A stretch of 64,000 bases of DNA from Bryobacterales bacterium. GTDB lineage: Bacteria > Acidobacteriota > Terriglobia > Bryobacterales > UBA6623. This document shows positions 10,780 to 20,451 of the stretch, piece by piece; within the stretch, counting starts at the first letter, position 1, and every line of letters starts with the position of its first letter. The notes below the pieces were generated by a model. The model saw nothing but the letters and a program-made list of their open reading frames with translations. It was not told the origin of the DNA and searched no databases. Location: positions 45,951 through 109,950 of the forward strand of contig JAPOOG010000115.1 of NCBI GenBank assembly GCA_026713545.1. The letters are read 5' to 3'. The translations under genes and the position numbers were made by a program.

Positions 10780-11997
10780 CTACCAGTCAACGACCGAGCC
10801 GTCATCCGGGTCGAACCGCGGCCGGTACTCTCTGGGCTCGCCCACCTGCGCCATCAGCTTTTCTTCGTCGATCGTGATCCCGAGGCCCGGATCAGTCAGC
10901 AGAGGCCGGTGGCCGTTGCGAACCGGAGGCATCGGCTTGGCGAGCAGATCCATGTACTCGTTGTCGCCGCGTTCCTGAATGAGGAAATTCGGAATGGATG
11001 CCGCCACCTGAAAACTCGCCGCCAGCGAACACGGCCCTTGCGGGTTGTGAGGCGCCAGAGGCGAGTAGTATGCCTCGGCCATACCCGCTATGATCTTCAG
11101 CTCCGTGATGCCGCCCGCGTAGCAGACATCCGGTTGAAGAAAGGTCGCCGCCCGCTTTTCAAGGATCTCCTTGAAACCCCATTTCGTGAAGATCCTCTCA
11201 CCGGTGGCGATCGGGATGTGCGTCTTGCGCGCCAGCTCCGCCATGATGTCGACGTTGAGAGCTTGGATGATCTCTTCGTAGAACCACGGGTTGCAGGGCT
11301 CGAGCGCCTTCATCAGAAGGAGCGCCGTCGGCGGCTGGACGGCGCCGTGGAAGTCCAGACCGATATCCACCTCGTCACCGTACTTGTCACGGAGAGCCTT
11401 GAAGCGTTCAACCACCTCGTCGACGAACTTCTGACCCTCGATGTACTTGATGGCCTGCCGTTCTTCGCCTCGCGGACCGGTCTTCATGGCAGTGACGCCG
11501 GTTTCTTCGCTGACGCGGCCGTACACTCGGACCCGGTCACGCGTCGGCCCGCCGAGAAGCTTGTAGACCGGGACACCGTAAACCTTCCCCTTGATATCCC
11601 ACAGCGCCTGATCGATCCCGCTCGTGATCGCTGTCTTGATCGGACCTCCGCGGTAGAACGCTCCACGGTGAATTGCCTGCCAGTGGTGAACGACACGGCA
11701 AGGGTCCTGCCCGATGAGATAGTCGCCCACTTCCAACGCTCCGGCGGCGCAGGCCTTGGCGTCGTCCTTGAGCATTTCCCCCCATCCGACAATTCCGGCG
11801 TCTGTCGAGATCTTCACGAAGACCCACGAGTTCTTCAAGACGAAGGCGTCAATCCTGGTGACCTTGATACTGTCGTTCGGGCCCACCGCAGCCGCATCGG
11901 TTCGCTCGGCGGTGAACAGGGCGTCGAGACCGACCAGCGCTCCTGCGCCCGCCAGACAGCGAAGCCAGGAACGACGGTTCATGCGAAAACGTGACAT
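10780..11997 (-). CDS. Mandelate racemase/enolase family protein with TAT-like signal (galactonate dehydratase-like)
   Basis: MSRFRMNRRSWLRCLAGAGALVG leader; IGLDFHGAV, EEIIQ, ATGERIF, QPDVCYAGGITELKII, APHNPQGP. Track ORF extends to 12039. Confidence 0.85.
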   Translation of the reverse strand: MSRFRMNRRSWLRCLAGAGALVGLDALFTAERTDAAAVGPNDSIKVTRIDAFVLKNSWVFVKISTDAGIVGWGEMLKDDAKACAAGALEVGDYLIGQDPCRVVHHWQAIHRGAFYRGGPIKTAITSGIDQALWDIKGKVYGVPVYKLLGGPTRDRVRVYGRVSEETGVTAMKTGPRGEERQAIKYIEGQKFVDEVVERFKALRDKYGDEVDIGLDFHGAVQPPTALLLMKALEPCNPWFYEEIIQALNVDIMAELARKTHIPIATGERIFTKWGFKEILEKRAATFLQPDVCYAGGITELKIIAGMAEAYYSPLAPHNPQGPCSLAASFQVAASIPNFLIQERGDNEYMDLLAKPMPPVRNGHRPLLTDPGLGITIDEEKLMAQVGEPREYRPRFDPDDGSVVDW

Positions 11998-12086
11998 CGG
12001 ACATACCCTCCTGAATGCGTTATCCCCCGCCGGGGTCATCCCAGCTTACGGCACTTCGGCCGGCCGCCACCACATCCCTGCCCTAT

Positions 12087-12370
12087 CAGCCCGTGGTAAA
12101 AGTCACGCAGGCGGCGTTACGCGCCCCTGGACCGATTGCGTACTGCCCAGCCGCTTCAGGAAGGCGGCGCCTCGCTCTGCGCGTTTTTTCTTCGAAGCCG
12201 AGCGGAAGCGGCGCGTAACTCTTTGGGCGACGGACATTTGCGGTCGTCGGCTTTGTCGTTCGCTTTTCCTTCGCGAGGAGGAGATCACCCGGATCGCCAT
12301 CCTCCTCACTCCGCGCCGAGCGACCACAGGAGCCCGCCGCGCCTTCCACGGGACCTTTACCACGGACTGC
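12087..12370. repeat. Dispersed repeat family A, copy A4
   Basis: CAGCCCGTGGTAAAAGTC / GACCTTTACCACGGACTG inverted ends; internal blocks shared with A1-A3. Confidence 0.85.
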
Positions 12371-12507
12371 TATGCTGCCAACCCGGCCCGAATGGGGGAG
12401 CCTGCGCCGACACCTAGTTTTTTTCTTCGCTGCCAAGGTTCACATTCGAGTCAAGTTGACGCGGCGATCCGTTGACCTGCTTGTCGGTCTGAGGACTTCC
12501 TCGCTAG

Positions 12508-13923
12508 CTATGAAATCAAAAGCTTCCGTACAGCGGTCGTCAGCAGCTCGTCGACCTTCGGGTCACACCAGGCGACGCTCACTTCGTAGCCGCCTTGGGG
12601 ATAGGATTCTTTCGTGGGGATGTACCAAGGGCCGTCATCACCATAAGCCGCGGTCGCGACAAACCGCTCGGGTCGCATCTCTTGCGCCCGCAACTGGTAT
12701 TCGACGAAACATTCCCCAGGCAGGTGCAGCATGGAAACGTCGTTGACTTGAAGGCCGCTGACGACGATGGGGTCCCCGCGGGCGAACCGGCGCAGGTAAG
12801 CCAGGGTGTACGAGGGACGATTGCGCTCTACGACGCTGCGGGACGGGTCGGCAATCCGCGCGGCAAGCTCACCGGCATCGAAACGGGGATGCGGTTCCGG
12901 CAGGAACGGCACCGTGCGCCAGTCGACCGACTCGATAGGCTCCGGCCGGAGGTTCGCTTCCGAGAGGGTGATCGCCTGGTACATGCGTTCGGTCAAGACG
13001 CGGCGCATGGGCTTCGAACCGTCGTTATACTTGCCTGCCCCGACATTGCCCCCACAGCCATTGAAATAGAGGTGCAGACATTCCGGCTCTTCGCGCTGCC
13101 GCTGCCGGCGCGCCAAGCCACAGAAGTCGGCGCTGACGCGGCCGTCGCCGTAGTAACTCATCGGATGGCAGGCATAGTAGTGGCATGCGGCAACCTTCTT
13201 GCCGTTGTCGTAGAACGCCACGGTCTTCAGCCAAGGATCGATCACTCCCTCCGGCAAGCGATGATGCTCAGGGTTGCGTGAACTGCTGCCCCGCTGCGAG
13301 CCGACCTTGCCGTCCGCACCCACAATCCGACGATTGGACGCGACCTTCCCGACACGGGCTTGCCCGTGGGCGACGGCGGTGACCTGCCGCGGTTGCGTCA
13401 AGGCCTTGCTGACCGCGTCCCGGGTCCTCTCCAGGCAGCTTTGGAAGAATGCGAGGTCGAGCGTCGGCGGCAGCTCCGGGTACTGTGCGACGATCTGCTG
13501 AGCGTCCAGGCATGCAAAAGGAGCATTGTGCGGGTGCACGCTGTGAAGAGCGACCCGCTCGGGCGTCGTACCCGCCGCCTCGGCCAGCGCTTGACGCCAA
13601 GCGATGTGAGCGGCGTTCAGAATACCGGTCCAATCGACGACGCAGATCACGATGGGCTTGTCGAGACCCAACAACACGAACCCTATCGCCTCCAGAGGAT
13701 CGTCCACTCCGACAACGGGCTGAATCCATCCGCCACACAGGGAATGGCCAAGCGGCGGCGTGACGTCGAATCGGAATGGACATAGGCGCAGTGTTTTCAT
13801 AGCCGTGTCCGAGCAACGAGAGGCCACCAGGCCCGTTCCGGCCAACGTTGTCTGGAGGAATGTTCGCCGATCGACGGCGGTCGATGCAATTTCTTTTACG
13901 TAGTTGTCTCTGACTGGCTCCAT
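12508..13923 (-). CDS. Neutral/alkaline ceramidase-like (N-terminal domain) protein with TAT-like signal
   Basis: VDRRTFLQTTLAGTGLVAS leader; RFDVTPPLG...HSVHPHNAP...ACHYYACHPMSYYGDGRVSADF...LYFNGCGGNVG pattern. Confidence 0.6.
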   Translation of the reverse strand: MEPVRDNYVKEIASTAVDRRTFLQTTLAGTGLVASRCSDTAMKTLRLCPFRFDVTPPLGHSLCGGWIQPVVGVDDPLEAIGFVLLGLDKPIVICVVDWTGILNAAHIAWRQALAEAAGTTPERVALHSVHPHNAPFACLDAQQIVAQYPELPPTLDLAFFQSCLERTRDAVSKALTQPRQVTAVAHGQARVGKVASNRRIVGADGKVGSQRGSSSRNPEHHRLPEGVIDPWLKTVAFYDNGKKVAACHYYACHPMSYYGDGRVSADFCGLARRQRQREEPECLHLYFNGCGGNVGAGKYNDGSKPMRRVLTERMYQAITLSEANLRPEPIESVDWRTVPFLPEPHPRFDAGELAARIADPSRSVVERNRPSYTLAYLRRFARGDPIVVSGLQVNDVSMLHLPGECFVEYQLRAQEMRPERFVATAAYGDDGPWYIPTKESYPQGGYEVSVAWCDPKVDELLTTAVRKLLIS

Positions 13924-14110
13924 GATGACGGATACTCCAACTGATCGAACTCCGGGACGCGCACTTAGCCTGCGGGTGCGCGGAGGTCGGATCGACTTCG
14001 CTTGACAGTTTTACGTGTCGTTCCACATGTCACTTTACACGGCCGGCTTCCACATGCTGCATCCATTGGTTCAGAAACTCCCCAGGTGCTCTTCAAGTCA
14101 ACGCAATATC

Positions 14111-14470
14111 GAACGTCCTCCTTTCTCAGCATGGGTTCATTTTGCGTTCGCCACAGAAGAACGAGCCCTGAGGGCGACGTGATCTGCGGCGAACGGCGCT
14201 TGTCTTGAGGCCGAATGAGAACGGCTGACGATGTGCTGACCCTGGTTGATGGGCAAATTGTTTGCCGGGAAATGGCGGGAATTGATGGGAAGGGAAGCCG
14301 TGACTTGTCGGCCGGCACGGCTGTCGGGACGGCGGGTTCTGGTTGAGCAACCCTTACGCACTCTAGGCGACCGAACGGCCGCAAAAGCCGTGACTCGTGT
14401 CTCATGATTCGTGACCCACTCGGACTTCGCTTCGCCACTTGATGAGCAATGCAGGCTGGGATTCCCGCCT
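14111..14470 (-). repeat. Dispersed repeat family B, copy B2
   Basis: GAACGTCCTCCTTTCTCAGCATGGGTTCATTTTGCGTTCGCC...GGCGAACGGCGCTTGTCTTGAGGCCGA shared with B1/B3. Confidence 0.75.
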
Positions 14471-14940
14471 GCCTGTCATCATGCTAGACAGGCCGGGGAG
14501 TCTAAAACAAGACTGAAGGGCTTCAGTACCAAAAGGCATTAAAAAGCCGTGTTTCGTGTTTCGTGTCTCGTGTCTCGTGTTTCGTGAAAACCGTTGGTCG
14601 AAACCTCGTTCGCTCCAGAAAGAAATGTCTGCCGGCCGTTGAACCGTAAAGGCCGTGTCTCGTGTCTCGTGTTTCGTGAAAACCGTTGGTCGAGGCCTCG
14701 TTCACTCCAGAAGAAATGTCTGACGGCCGTTGAACCGTAAAGGCTGTTTCTCGTGTCTCGTGTCTCGTGAAAAACATAAAAGCCGTGTTGCTGACGCGGG
14801 CGGCTCGCCTCTCGCCCTGCCGGCCCTTTCACGCACTTCGCCTCGCCAAGTGGGAAAAAATGCAGGGCAGGATTCCCGCTTTGCTGTCGTCATGCCAAGC
14901 AGGCCGGGGCAGAAAAAAAGACTGAAGGGCTTCAGTACCT
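14471..14940. repeat. Composite repeat: terminator-like module (family D) plus heptanucleotide arrays and family C-type modules
   Basis: Repeated GTGTCTCGTG/GTGTTTCGTG arrays, two copies of AAAACCGTTGGTCGA..CTCGTTC.CTCCAGAA.GAAATGTCTG.CGGCCGTTGAACCGTAAAGG, two copies of GACTGAAGGGCTTCAGTACC. Confidence 0.8.
14913..14938 (-). terminator. Terminator-like hairpin with U-tract on minus strand (family D)
   Basis: Minus strand GGTACTGAAGCCCTTCAGTCTTTTTTTCT: ACTGAA/TTCAGT stem, GCCC loop, T7. Confidence 0.5.
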
Positions 14941-15184
14941 TTTTCGCCGAGGGGGATTTTTTCCTTCGACATCTGCTTGGCGCACCGGGTGAACTTCTCG
15001 CATTGCTTCGACACTCAGTCACTCTTCACTGACAGTCCCAACAGCGAGCGGTTAGAATCGGAGGTCCTTTTCGGGTTTGCCTGCTTGCACGTTCAGGAAG
15101 CCCCTGCACCGGGGATCGAAGACGTTTGCCGCGAGAGAGAATCAGATGCCGATTTCAGTTGCTTTCGTGGCCGCTCGCTCCCAT

Positions 15185-15920
15185 GGAGGACTTTCGCAAG
15201 CCGATGCAGGCTTTGCCGCTGCGAGAAGGCGCCAAGCGGACAAGATACCCTTTCCGCCTGTTGCGCTACTGGTGGGTGTATCAGGGGATCCTCGATGAGG
15301 CCCGCCGCCTGGGCCGCGGTCCGACCATTGTGGACGTCGGCTCCGAAGCCGGATTACTGAGGAGCCTTGCGCCGAACGTAGCCGGCGCTCACTGGATCGG
15401 ACTGGACCGCAACGTCGCCAATCAGCACGTCGTGGTCGCCGGGTATGACGCACTTCACGAGTGCAATCTCGAGCAGTCCATACCGCTCGCCGACGATTCG
15501 GCTGACATCATCGTTTGCTCACACATCCTCGAGCACCTCAGGAACCCGGAAAACGCACTCGGCGAAGCCATCCGTGTTCTGAAGCCCGGCGGAGTCCTGC
15601 TGGTGGGCTCTCCCGTGCTGTGGAGGCCGGTGGCGGCGTACTATCAGCGTCGATACAACCGTGAACTGCAAACGGGGAAACGGCAGCTTGGGCAACACGT
15701 CACCGCCTTCCATCCGAAAATGTGGAAGCGGCTGGCCGTCCGGCTCGGGCTCGAAGTGGAGATTTTCGCCGGCTCGCACATCCTTCGCTGGACCGGCAGC
15801 CGCCTGGAAAACCACCAGGCCTGGGTCCGCCTCAATCAGTTTCTGGCGGCCATCTTCCCGGCATTCGGCAACGAAGTCTGCATTCAGCTTCGCGCGCCGT
15901 CCGGCGAGGAGACACGTTAG
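15185..15920 (+). CDS. Class I SAM-dependent methyltransferase
   Basis: TIVDVGSEAGLLRSLAP...LADDSADIIVCSHILEHLRNPENALGEAIRVLKPGGVLLVGSP. Confidence 0.85.
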
Positions 15921-16034
15921 CTCGCAGCGCTCTGTTTGAACAGGCCGCGGTCGGTCCCGTTTTTCTTCTTCGAAGTCTTCTACGGAACGTGAAGCCGGCA
16001 GTGCTACGCCGTGGCGCGACGAGAGAATTGAAAG

Positions 16035-17936
16035 CTACCCGGAGGCGAAATCGAGATTCTCCGTTATACGAATGCCCTCCGAGGAGAATCGTTCCAGAAA
16101 GCCGCGGGTCCGTTGCCGAGCTGTCGGTTCCTGCTCGACGCCCAGGTTGACGTTGAGCAAGTCGACCATCCAGGGCGCCTTCCGGGCGAATTGCACGTAA
16201 GCATCCACCACCACTCTCGAGACCGGGAGCGTCGTGATTTTGGAGTCGTCGTGGACATCCACGTTCCTGGCCCGCTGAAGCTTCGCGTATTCTTCGGAGA
16301 GGAGCCGCGAGAACATCTCTTCGGTAAACGGATCGCCTTCTCGTGCGCCGGTTTCCGCATCCGGCGCCGTGAGCACGGCCGTCTTGTGGAGCCACTCCCA
16401 AAGGATGCTGAGCCGGATCTCGCCGGTCGCCATGTCTTCCATGAGGTAGAGAACGTCGTCGTCGCCGAAGAAGTCCGCAGGTTTGAGGGCAGCCGCCTGG
16501 AAGCCCTGTTCGAAGGCGTTGCCGTACTGGACGGCCACGCTGATCAGGTCCCTGGCCCCGCGGATCGTCCGGGGAGCTGGTTCGAGAAGCACCAAACCGT
16601 CGGCATCGGCATCCGTGTAGGACAGAGGCGGGAACGACCGGCCGGCCTGATTCGCCTGGCCGGCCTTCTCCCAAACCGGGCGGATGATATGCACCATCTT
16701 CCAGTGGGCCACCCATTTGCCGCTGGCCCCCTCTCTCTGTTCCCGTTCGGCGCCCAGAACCGCCCTCTTCATGCTCTCGGAGACGCCCGCTTCGGATCCG
16801 ACCGGGATATTGGGCTCCATGCCGCCTTGCCAGAGCGCGCATTGCCCCTTGTTGTCGGGAGTGTTGGTCGACCGCCGGACCCGGTCTTCGTAATTCCGCA
16901 TGTAACCGTAGGTCATGACGACCGCATCGATGTTCGGGTGGATGAAATCCCGATCCCAGGCCATGGCATCCGCGACGCTGTTGATGTAATCCCAGCGGCC
17001 GGTATTGAATCCGACAAACCGGTTCCCCAAGGCCGCACGAATCTCCATCAACTGGAACGAGGCCTCGAGTTGCTCGATCAGAACGTATGTCTTGACCGCT
17101 CCGCTCGACAACCCCAGGCAGGCCTCCACGCCGCTGAGAATGTCATGCCACAGCGCGGCTTCCTCGGCCGTCTGAATCTTCGGCAGGTAGAGAACGAGGC
17201 TGGCGCCCTGTTGCAGCAATGACTCGTGGTTGCCGACGACGTAGAGGACCGCGTCGACCATCGACGCGGAAAACCCGCTGCCGCCGGCGTTGCGAATGTG
17301 ACGATCATCCAGATGCAGGCCGCGCGCTCGAAAGATTCTGGTGGTGAAGTCAAGCTGCCGGCGCCAGTCCTCAATCATCTTCCGTCCGAAGAAGCCTTCC
17401 GCCCAGGCGTTCATTTCCGCCGCCACAGCCTCGGCCGCCTGTAAGAAGACCGGGGCCTTCGCGAATGCCAGACGAAGGTTCCGCTGGTTGTCTAGAGACA
17501 TCGTCTCGATCTGACCCAGGGCGTCCTCGCCATCGAACATCCAGCCGTCAGCCCCGGAGAGCAAGGCATAGGCAACATTGCGAATGCTCCTCGCCAACGG
17601 CGCGCGCGGTTTGGCGCCGGGACCGGTCCCTTGCACCCACTGGCGCTTCAGGTCTTCGGGGATCGCGGAACCGGTGAACCGCCCGGCGCGAGCGTCGGCG
17701 ACCTTGATCCCGGCCCGGGGGATTGTGGATTCAGGGTCCAGAAAACGGATCCTTTCACCCTGCCGAGCCCGCCTCCGCCGGCGTTCCAATCGGGCCTGCA
17801 TCAGAGCCTTGCGATCGCTGTCAAGCCTGGCCAACTCGGCCAGAACCGAAAGCGCTCTCGGCGTCACCACGTCGGCGTACCGTTCTTGCACTCCCGCCCT
17901 GATCTCGAACACATCGGATATCGTCTTCATCATCAT
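16035..17936 (-). CDS. Malate synthase family protein
   Basis: GWMFDGEDALGQ, VLIEQLEASFQLMEIRAALGNRFVGFNTGRWDYINS, GKWVAHWKMVHI; start placed at MMMKTISDVFEIRAG because the track ORF N-terminus overlaps the sulfatase. Confidence 0.85.
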   Translation of the reverse strand: MMMKTISDVFEIRAGVQERYADVVTPRALSVLAELARLDSDRKALMQARLERRRRRARQGERIRFLDPESTIPRAGIKVADARAGRFTGSAIPEDLKRQWVQGTGPGAKPRAPLARSIRNVAYALLSGADGWMFDGEDALGQIETMSLDNQRNLRLAFAKAPVFLQAAEAVAAEMNAWAEGFFGRKMIEDWRRQLDFTTRIFRARGLHLDDRHIRNAGGSGFSASMVDAVLYVVGNHESLLQQGASLVLYLPKIQTAEEAALWHDILSGVEACLGLSSGAVKTYVLIEQLEASFQLMEIRAALGNRFVGFNTGRWDYINSVADAMAWDRDFIHPNIDAVVMTYGYMRNYEDRVRRSTNTPDNKGQCALWQGGMEPNIPVGSEAGVSESMKRAVLGAEREQREGASGKWVAHWKMVHIIRPVWEKAGQANQAGRSFPPLSYTDADADGLVLLEPAPRTIRGARDLISVAVQYGNAFEQGFQAAALKPADFFGDDDVLYLMEDMATGEIRLSILWEWLHKTAVLTAPDAETGAREGDPFTEEMFSRLLSEEYAKLQRARNVDVHDDSKITTLPVSRVVVDAYVQFARKAPWMVDLLNVNLGVEQEPTARQRTRGFLERFSSEGIRITENLDFASG

Positions 17937-18015
17937 CAGACTACGAAAAACTCCGTCCGGCTGCTGATCGGCTACGCCTCCGGCGGTGTTTTTGGAAACT
18001 CGCGGGGTCTCGGAA

Positions 18016-19383
18016 TCAAAGTGTTCCGACAGGCCGCACGTTTGCGCCCTTGCGGCCTGTGGCGGCGTCGCCGAGGTCTTCTCGGGCGCGCTCGGCGAGC
18101 GCCTGCAGACGCTCGACAACGCCGGGGTAGCCGGCCGCAACGTCGTTCTGCTCGCCGATGTCGTTGCCGAGATGGAAGAGCAACGGCTTGCGGTTCCCGG
18201 CGGAGTCTTTCCACTCGGGCCGGTAGAGATGCAGTTTCCATGGGCCGCTGCGGACGGCTTGCAGGCGCTCGTCCCGGTAGAAGTAGAAGGCTTGGTGGGG
18301 CGTCTTCGCACCGTCCTGGCCTGACATCAGCGGCCAAATATCCTTGCCGTCGAGGATTCGGTCCTGCGGCGGCCGGGCACCGGCGAGCCTGGCGACGGTG
18401 GGCAGTATGTCCATCGCCGTAGCCAGCTCATCTTGCACCAACCCCTCCGGAATCCTGCCGGGCCAGCGCATGATACCGGGGACGCGCATGCCGCCTTCCC
18501 AGGTCGTGTTCTTTCCCGCGCGCAGCGGGCCGTTCGAGCCCGGCCGATAGCCTCTGCGTTGCCAGGGACGCAAGGACGCGCCATTGTCCGAGCTGAAGAT
18601 GACGAGAGTGCGGCGGTCGATACCAAGCTCCTCGAGCGCGTTGAGGATCTCGCCAGCGGACCAGTCGATTTCTTCGATCGCGTCGCCGTAGATGCCGAGC
18701 TCCGATCGGCCGGCGAAACGAGCCGAGGCCGCCAGAGGCCAGTGCGGCATGCTGTGAGCCAGATAGAGGAAGAAGGGGCGGTCTTTGTTGCCGCGAATGA
18801 ACCGCAGAGCCTCTTCGGTGTAGCGACGCGTGAGCAGATTTTGATCCGGCTGCTGCTCGATGAGCCGCTCATCCCGAAAAATGGGCGTCGGAGGCGACAT
18901 GAAGTTTTCGCGGGCGTACCAATGGTTGCCCATGTCGTTGCTGTAGGGAATGCCGAAGTAGGAATCGAAGCCTTGCCGCGTCGGCAGGAACTTCCTGTGG
19001 TGTCCGAGATGCCACTTGCCTACGATGGCGGTAGCGTAGCCCTGCTCCTTGAGCAGTTCGGCGAGCGTAATTTCGCCCGGATGCAAACCCGTGTTCGAGT
19101 ACGGAAACAGGACGCGGCGCCCGAGACCCACCCGCACGGGATGGCTCCCCGTGAGGAGCGCCGCCCGCGACGGAGTGCAGACCGGCGCGGCGACGTAGAA
19201 ATTCGTGAATCGCGCTCCTTGACGGGCCATGCGGTCGAGGTGAGGCGTACGGAACTTCGCCGCCCCGTAGACACCGACATCGCCATAGCCTTGATCGTCG
19301 GTAAAGATGATGATGACGTTGGGCGGCGGCGCGGCGCTCGCCGTCAGTACGAACCCAAGAAGAACTGCCATCCGTATGAGCAT
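18016..19383 (-). CDS. Sulfatase (arylsulfatase/N-acetylgalactosamine-6-sulfatase-like)
   Basis: NVIIIFTDDQGYGDVG; CTPSRAALLTG formylglycine motif; GKWHLGH; signal peptide. Confidence 0.93.
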   Translation of the reverse strand: MLIRMAVLLGFVLTASAAPPPNVIIIFTDDQGYGDVGVYGAAKFRTPHLDRMARQGARFTNFYVAAPVCTPSRAALLTGSHPVRVGLGRRVLFPYSNTGLHPGEITLAELLKEQGYATAIVGKWHLGHHRKFLPTRQGFDSYFGIPYSNDMGNHWYARENFMSPPTPIFRDERLIEQQPDQNLLTRRYTEEALRFIRGNKDRPFFLYLAHSMPHWPLAASARFAGRSELGIYGDAIEEIDWSAGEILNALEELGIDRRTLVIFSSDNGASLRPWQRRGYRPGSNGPLRAGKNTTWEGGMRVPGIMRWPGRIPEGLVQDELATAMDILPTVARLAGARPPQDRILDGKDIWPLMSGQDGAKTPHQAFYFYRDERLQAVRSGPWKLHLYRPEWKDSAGNRKPLLFHLGNDIGEQNDVAAGYPGVVERLQALAERAREDLGDAATGRKGANVRPVGTL

Positions 19384-19443
19384 GATTCTTTCTCAAGACG
19401 ATACCATTGAAAACCAAAGCTGATTCAGCAACACTAGGACCAC

Positions 19444-20217
19444 GTGAAACTCTCAGGGAAAACAGCAGTCATCACCGGAGGCGCGCGGGGCATCGGCAAA
19501 GCGTCCGCCTTGGCGCTGGCGAAAGAAGGCGCAGACATCGCCTTTGCGGATCTTCTGGAGCGTGAAGCCGCCGAGACCGTTTCGGAGGTCGAAGCGCTCG
19601 GCCGCCGCGCCGTCTTCACCCACGCGGACGTAGGCAAGCGGGCTGATTGCGAACGCCTGTTCGCCGATACCATCGGCACGCTCGGCCGAGTCGACATCCT
19701 GTTGAACAACGCGGCGGCCTCGGTCCGCAAGCTGCTGATCGACTTGGAAGTCGAGGACGTCGAGAAGACCTGGGGGCCGACGCTCTGGTCGGTCATTCAC
19801 TGTTCGCAGTTGGCGGCCCGGCAGATGATTGCTCAGGGCGACGGCGGCAGCATCATTTCGATCAGCTCCGTGCAAGGCGTCAGGCCGTACGCGCTGTCGA
19901 CGGCTTACAACGGCGCCAAAGCGGCCGTGATTCACATGTCGCGAACATGGGCGGTGGAGCTCGCGCAGCACGGCATCCGCGTCAACACCATCGAGCCCGG
20001 CTGGATCGATACGCCAGGCGAGCGGAATCACGCCGACGAAGACGAAATCCGAACCCTGGGGGCGAAACTCCCATTCAAGAGACTGGGGAAGCCGGATGAG
20101 ATAGCCGGCCTAGTCGTCTTTCTCGCGTCGGACGAAGACGCCGGCTACGTCACGGGAAGTTCACTGCGCATGGATGGAGGCTTCATCCTGCCGCGCATGA
20201 CGAAGCTCGAATACTGA
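19444..20217 (+). CDS. SDR family oxidoreductase
   Basis: GGARGIGKASALAL, DILLNNAA, SISSVQGV..YALSTAYNGAKAA (YxxxK), RVNTIEPGWIDTP. Confidence 0.92.
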   Translation: MKLSGKTAVITGGARGIGKASALALAKEGADIAFADLLEREAAETVSEVEALGRRAVFTHADVGKRADCERLFADTIGTLGRVDILLNNAAASVRKLLIDLEVEDVEKTWGPTLWSVIHCSQLAARQMIAQGDGGSIISISSVQGVRPYALSTAYNGAKAAVIHMSRTWAVELAQHGIRVNTIEPGWIDTPGERNHADEDEIRTLGAKLPFKRLGKPDEIAGLVVFLASDEDAGYVTGSSLRMDGGFILPRMTKLEY

Positions 20218-20451
20218 ACTGCCGCAGGCGTGCAGGCCGGTCTCGTTGCTGAAACGTCGACTGCCGGGCGCACATCGGGGCGCAATCAGCCACGAGCCTC
20301 TACCCTGCCGGCTCGACGAGTTCTCTCAACGGAGCGCCGCTTCGGTAGGAGGCTGGCGGCACCGGCGCCCAAAACGCTGAAACCGCCGGAGCCGGCCTGA
20401 TCCCGGCCGCGGAAAGCACCGTCCATCATCAGCCAGCGTCGAGACGGAGTT

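Noticed and set aside
14530-14790. CRISPR-like spacing of repeats
   Set aside because: Repeat units are 7-bp tandems and ~100-bp duplications without unique spacers or cas genes.
14523-14832. ORFs encoding HETRDTRHETR-type peptides
   Set aside because: Translation artefact of the CACGAGA/CACGAAA heptanucleotide arrays.
17937-18311. N-terminal extension of the malate synthase ORF
   Set aside because: Overlaps the sulfatase CDS in another frame and has low-complexity S/T/P composition. The MMMKTISDVFEIRAG start is more plausible.
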